DNA from: Conchocele bisecta
Taxonomy: Eukaryota > Mollusca > Bivalvia > Lucinida > Thyasiridae
Reading direction: 5' to 3'
Length of the DNA: 64,000 nucleotides
NCBI GenBank assembly: GCA_029237695.1
Contig: CM055265.1
Coordinates: forward strand, 120,977,078 to 121,041,077
Shown here: one piece after another, positions 63,433-64,000 of the stretch
Layout: each line of letters starts with the position of its first letter
Numbering within the stretch: the first letter of the stretch is position 1
Program-made: the position numbers and the translations under genes
The notes under the pieces: model-generated
The model's database searches: none
What the model was told of the DNA's origin: nothing
The model's input: only the letters and a program-made list of their open reading frames with translations

Positions 63433-64000
63433 TATTAGGATGAACCCCAATCATTACTGTATTTAGATTTTGTCTAGCTCTCTTCATGCAGCCTGATAAT
63501 GAGTTTTCTCATCCACCAGGTGCCATGAGACAAGAGTGTGGTTTCCTTGTCTCACCCCATTAAATACTATAATATTCACAGTTCTGCTCTGTTGGTATAG
63601 CCTTTTCATATTTGTTAAAATGGAGGTCATCGCCTAATCCAAAATGGCCACCATTGAAAAGTAGGTCAATTATTAAACATTTCCGATGACTTATTTCCCC
63701 TTGGTGGCCATTTTTACTTTTCGCATTCTGTATCCTTGTCCACGCAATAACTCCAGCTCTACTTCACCAATTGTAACCAAATTCGGTACACATGTCATGT
63801 TTTCAATGGTTGTTGACATGTTTATTATCAAGCCAGTGTCATGCCGTAGTTTTACTTGTGATGACGTCAACAAGATGTGAACCAATTGGCCAATATTCAC
63901 AGTTTGCTCTATTGGTATAGCCTTTTCATATTTGTTAAAATGGAGGTCATCGCCTAATCCAAGATGGCCACCATTGAAAAGTAGGTCAAATTCTTAAAAA
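63433..64000. repeat. Direct repeat of about 100 bp at 322-bp spacing
   Basis: TATAGCCTTTTCATATTTGT then TGGAGGTCATCGCCTAATCC and GGCCACCATTGAAAAGTAGG occur at about 63595-63670 and 63917-63990, so a tandem array probably continues past the window. The stretch between holds ATAACTCCAGCTCTACTTCA and AAATTCGGTACACATG, similar to 24600-24650. No TSEN2 exon is seen here. Confidence 0.65.

Noticed and set aside
62100..64000. Terminal TSEN2 exon
   Set aside because: Looked for a short exon encoding an ILSRW-like ending after an AG acceptor in phase 0; none found among the MITEs, SINE and direct repeats.

Overview
This is a piece of nuclear DNA from an invertebrate animal, most likely a bivalve mollusc. 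It is AT-rich, gene-poor and packed with non-autonomous transposons. Coding exons are separated by kilobase-sized introns with GT..AG borders. The animal-type TSEN2 gene, the tRNA-derived SINEs with (AAAC)n tails and the many rolling-circle-type elements carrying (GTCC)n tracts and AAGGTCA-bearing tandem repeats all fit a bivalve. The species cannot be named from the sequence alone.

Two genes are supported, both on the + strand. (1) 20372-21661 is one long coding exon of about 429 codons. Its C-terminus reads as a SOCS box (BC box plus Cul5 box) behind a beta-rich region that I do not recognise, so it is a candidate orphan substrate receptor of a Cullin-5/Elongin B-C ubiquitin ligase. (2) 31190-61965 holds nine exons of the tRNA-splicing endonuclease subunit Sen2 (TSEN2), 709 codons with consistent splice phases. 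The catalytic Tyr/His/Lys triad is intact (Y628, H636, K679 of the model). The last exon lies beyond the window. Compared with human TSEN2 the central linker is greatly enlarged and contains two in-frame tandem peptide repeats, one of 11 residues x4 and one His/Cys/Asp-rich repeat of 13 residues x7.

Layout. 1-2 kb: a 1.9-kb foldback element built from a 20-bp array in inverted halves. 3.6-6.6 kb: about 30 copies of a 97-bp satellite. 6.6-11 kb: almost nothing recognisable. 11.1-12.4 kb: two tandem arrays (about 219 and 231 bp). 13-20 kb: a mosaic of MITEs, a LINE remnant and rolling-circle-like elements. 20.3-21.9 kb: the SOCS-box gene, followed by a near-perfect 86-nt hairpin. 22-31 kb: MITEs and tandem-repeat-bearing elements. 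31-64 kb: TSEN2, whose introns are filled with nested transposons.

The repeats fall into families, and their nesting gives relative ages and exact boundaries. Family names used here are A (GTAGCC..GGCTAC ends), A' (GATAAATAGAATA ends), B/C/D (CAGAGCTCCAG-type ends), E, G, J, K, L, N (ACGG..CCGT foldbacks with an 8-bp duplication), three TTAA-flanked families that look piggyBac-like (H, I, M), two TA-flanked pogo/Tigger-like MITEs, SINEs (S), and rolling-circle-like elements F, T and W that end in a hairpin plus CTTG or CTAG followed by T. The most informative structures are a 4.0-kb rolling-circle composite placed precisely between A and T of a family A copy (55418-59437), which may be a read-through transposition, and MITEs sitting within 12-31 nt of several TSEN2 splice acceptors.

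All family assignments come from reading the sequence by eye. Element boundaries are usually good to a few bases where termini or duplications are quoted and to tens of bases otherwise.
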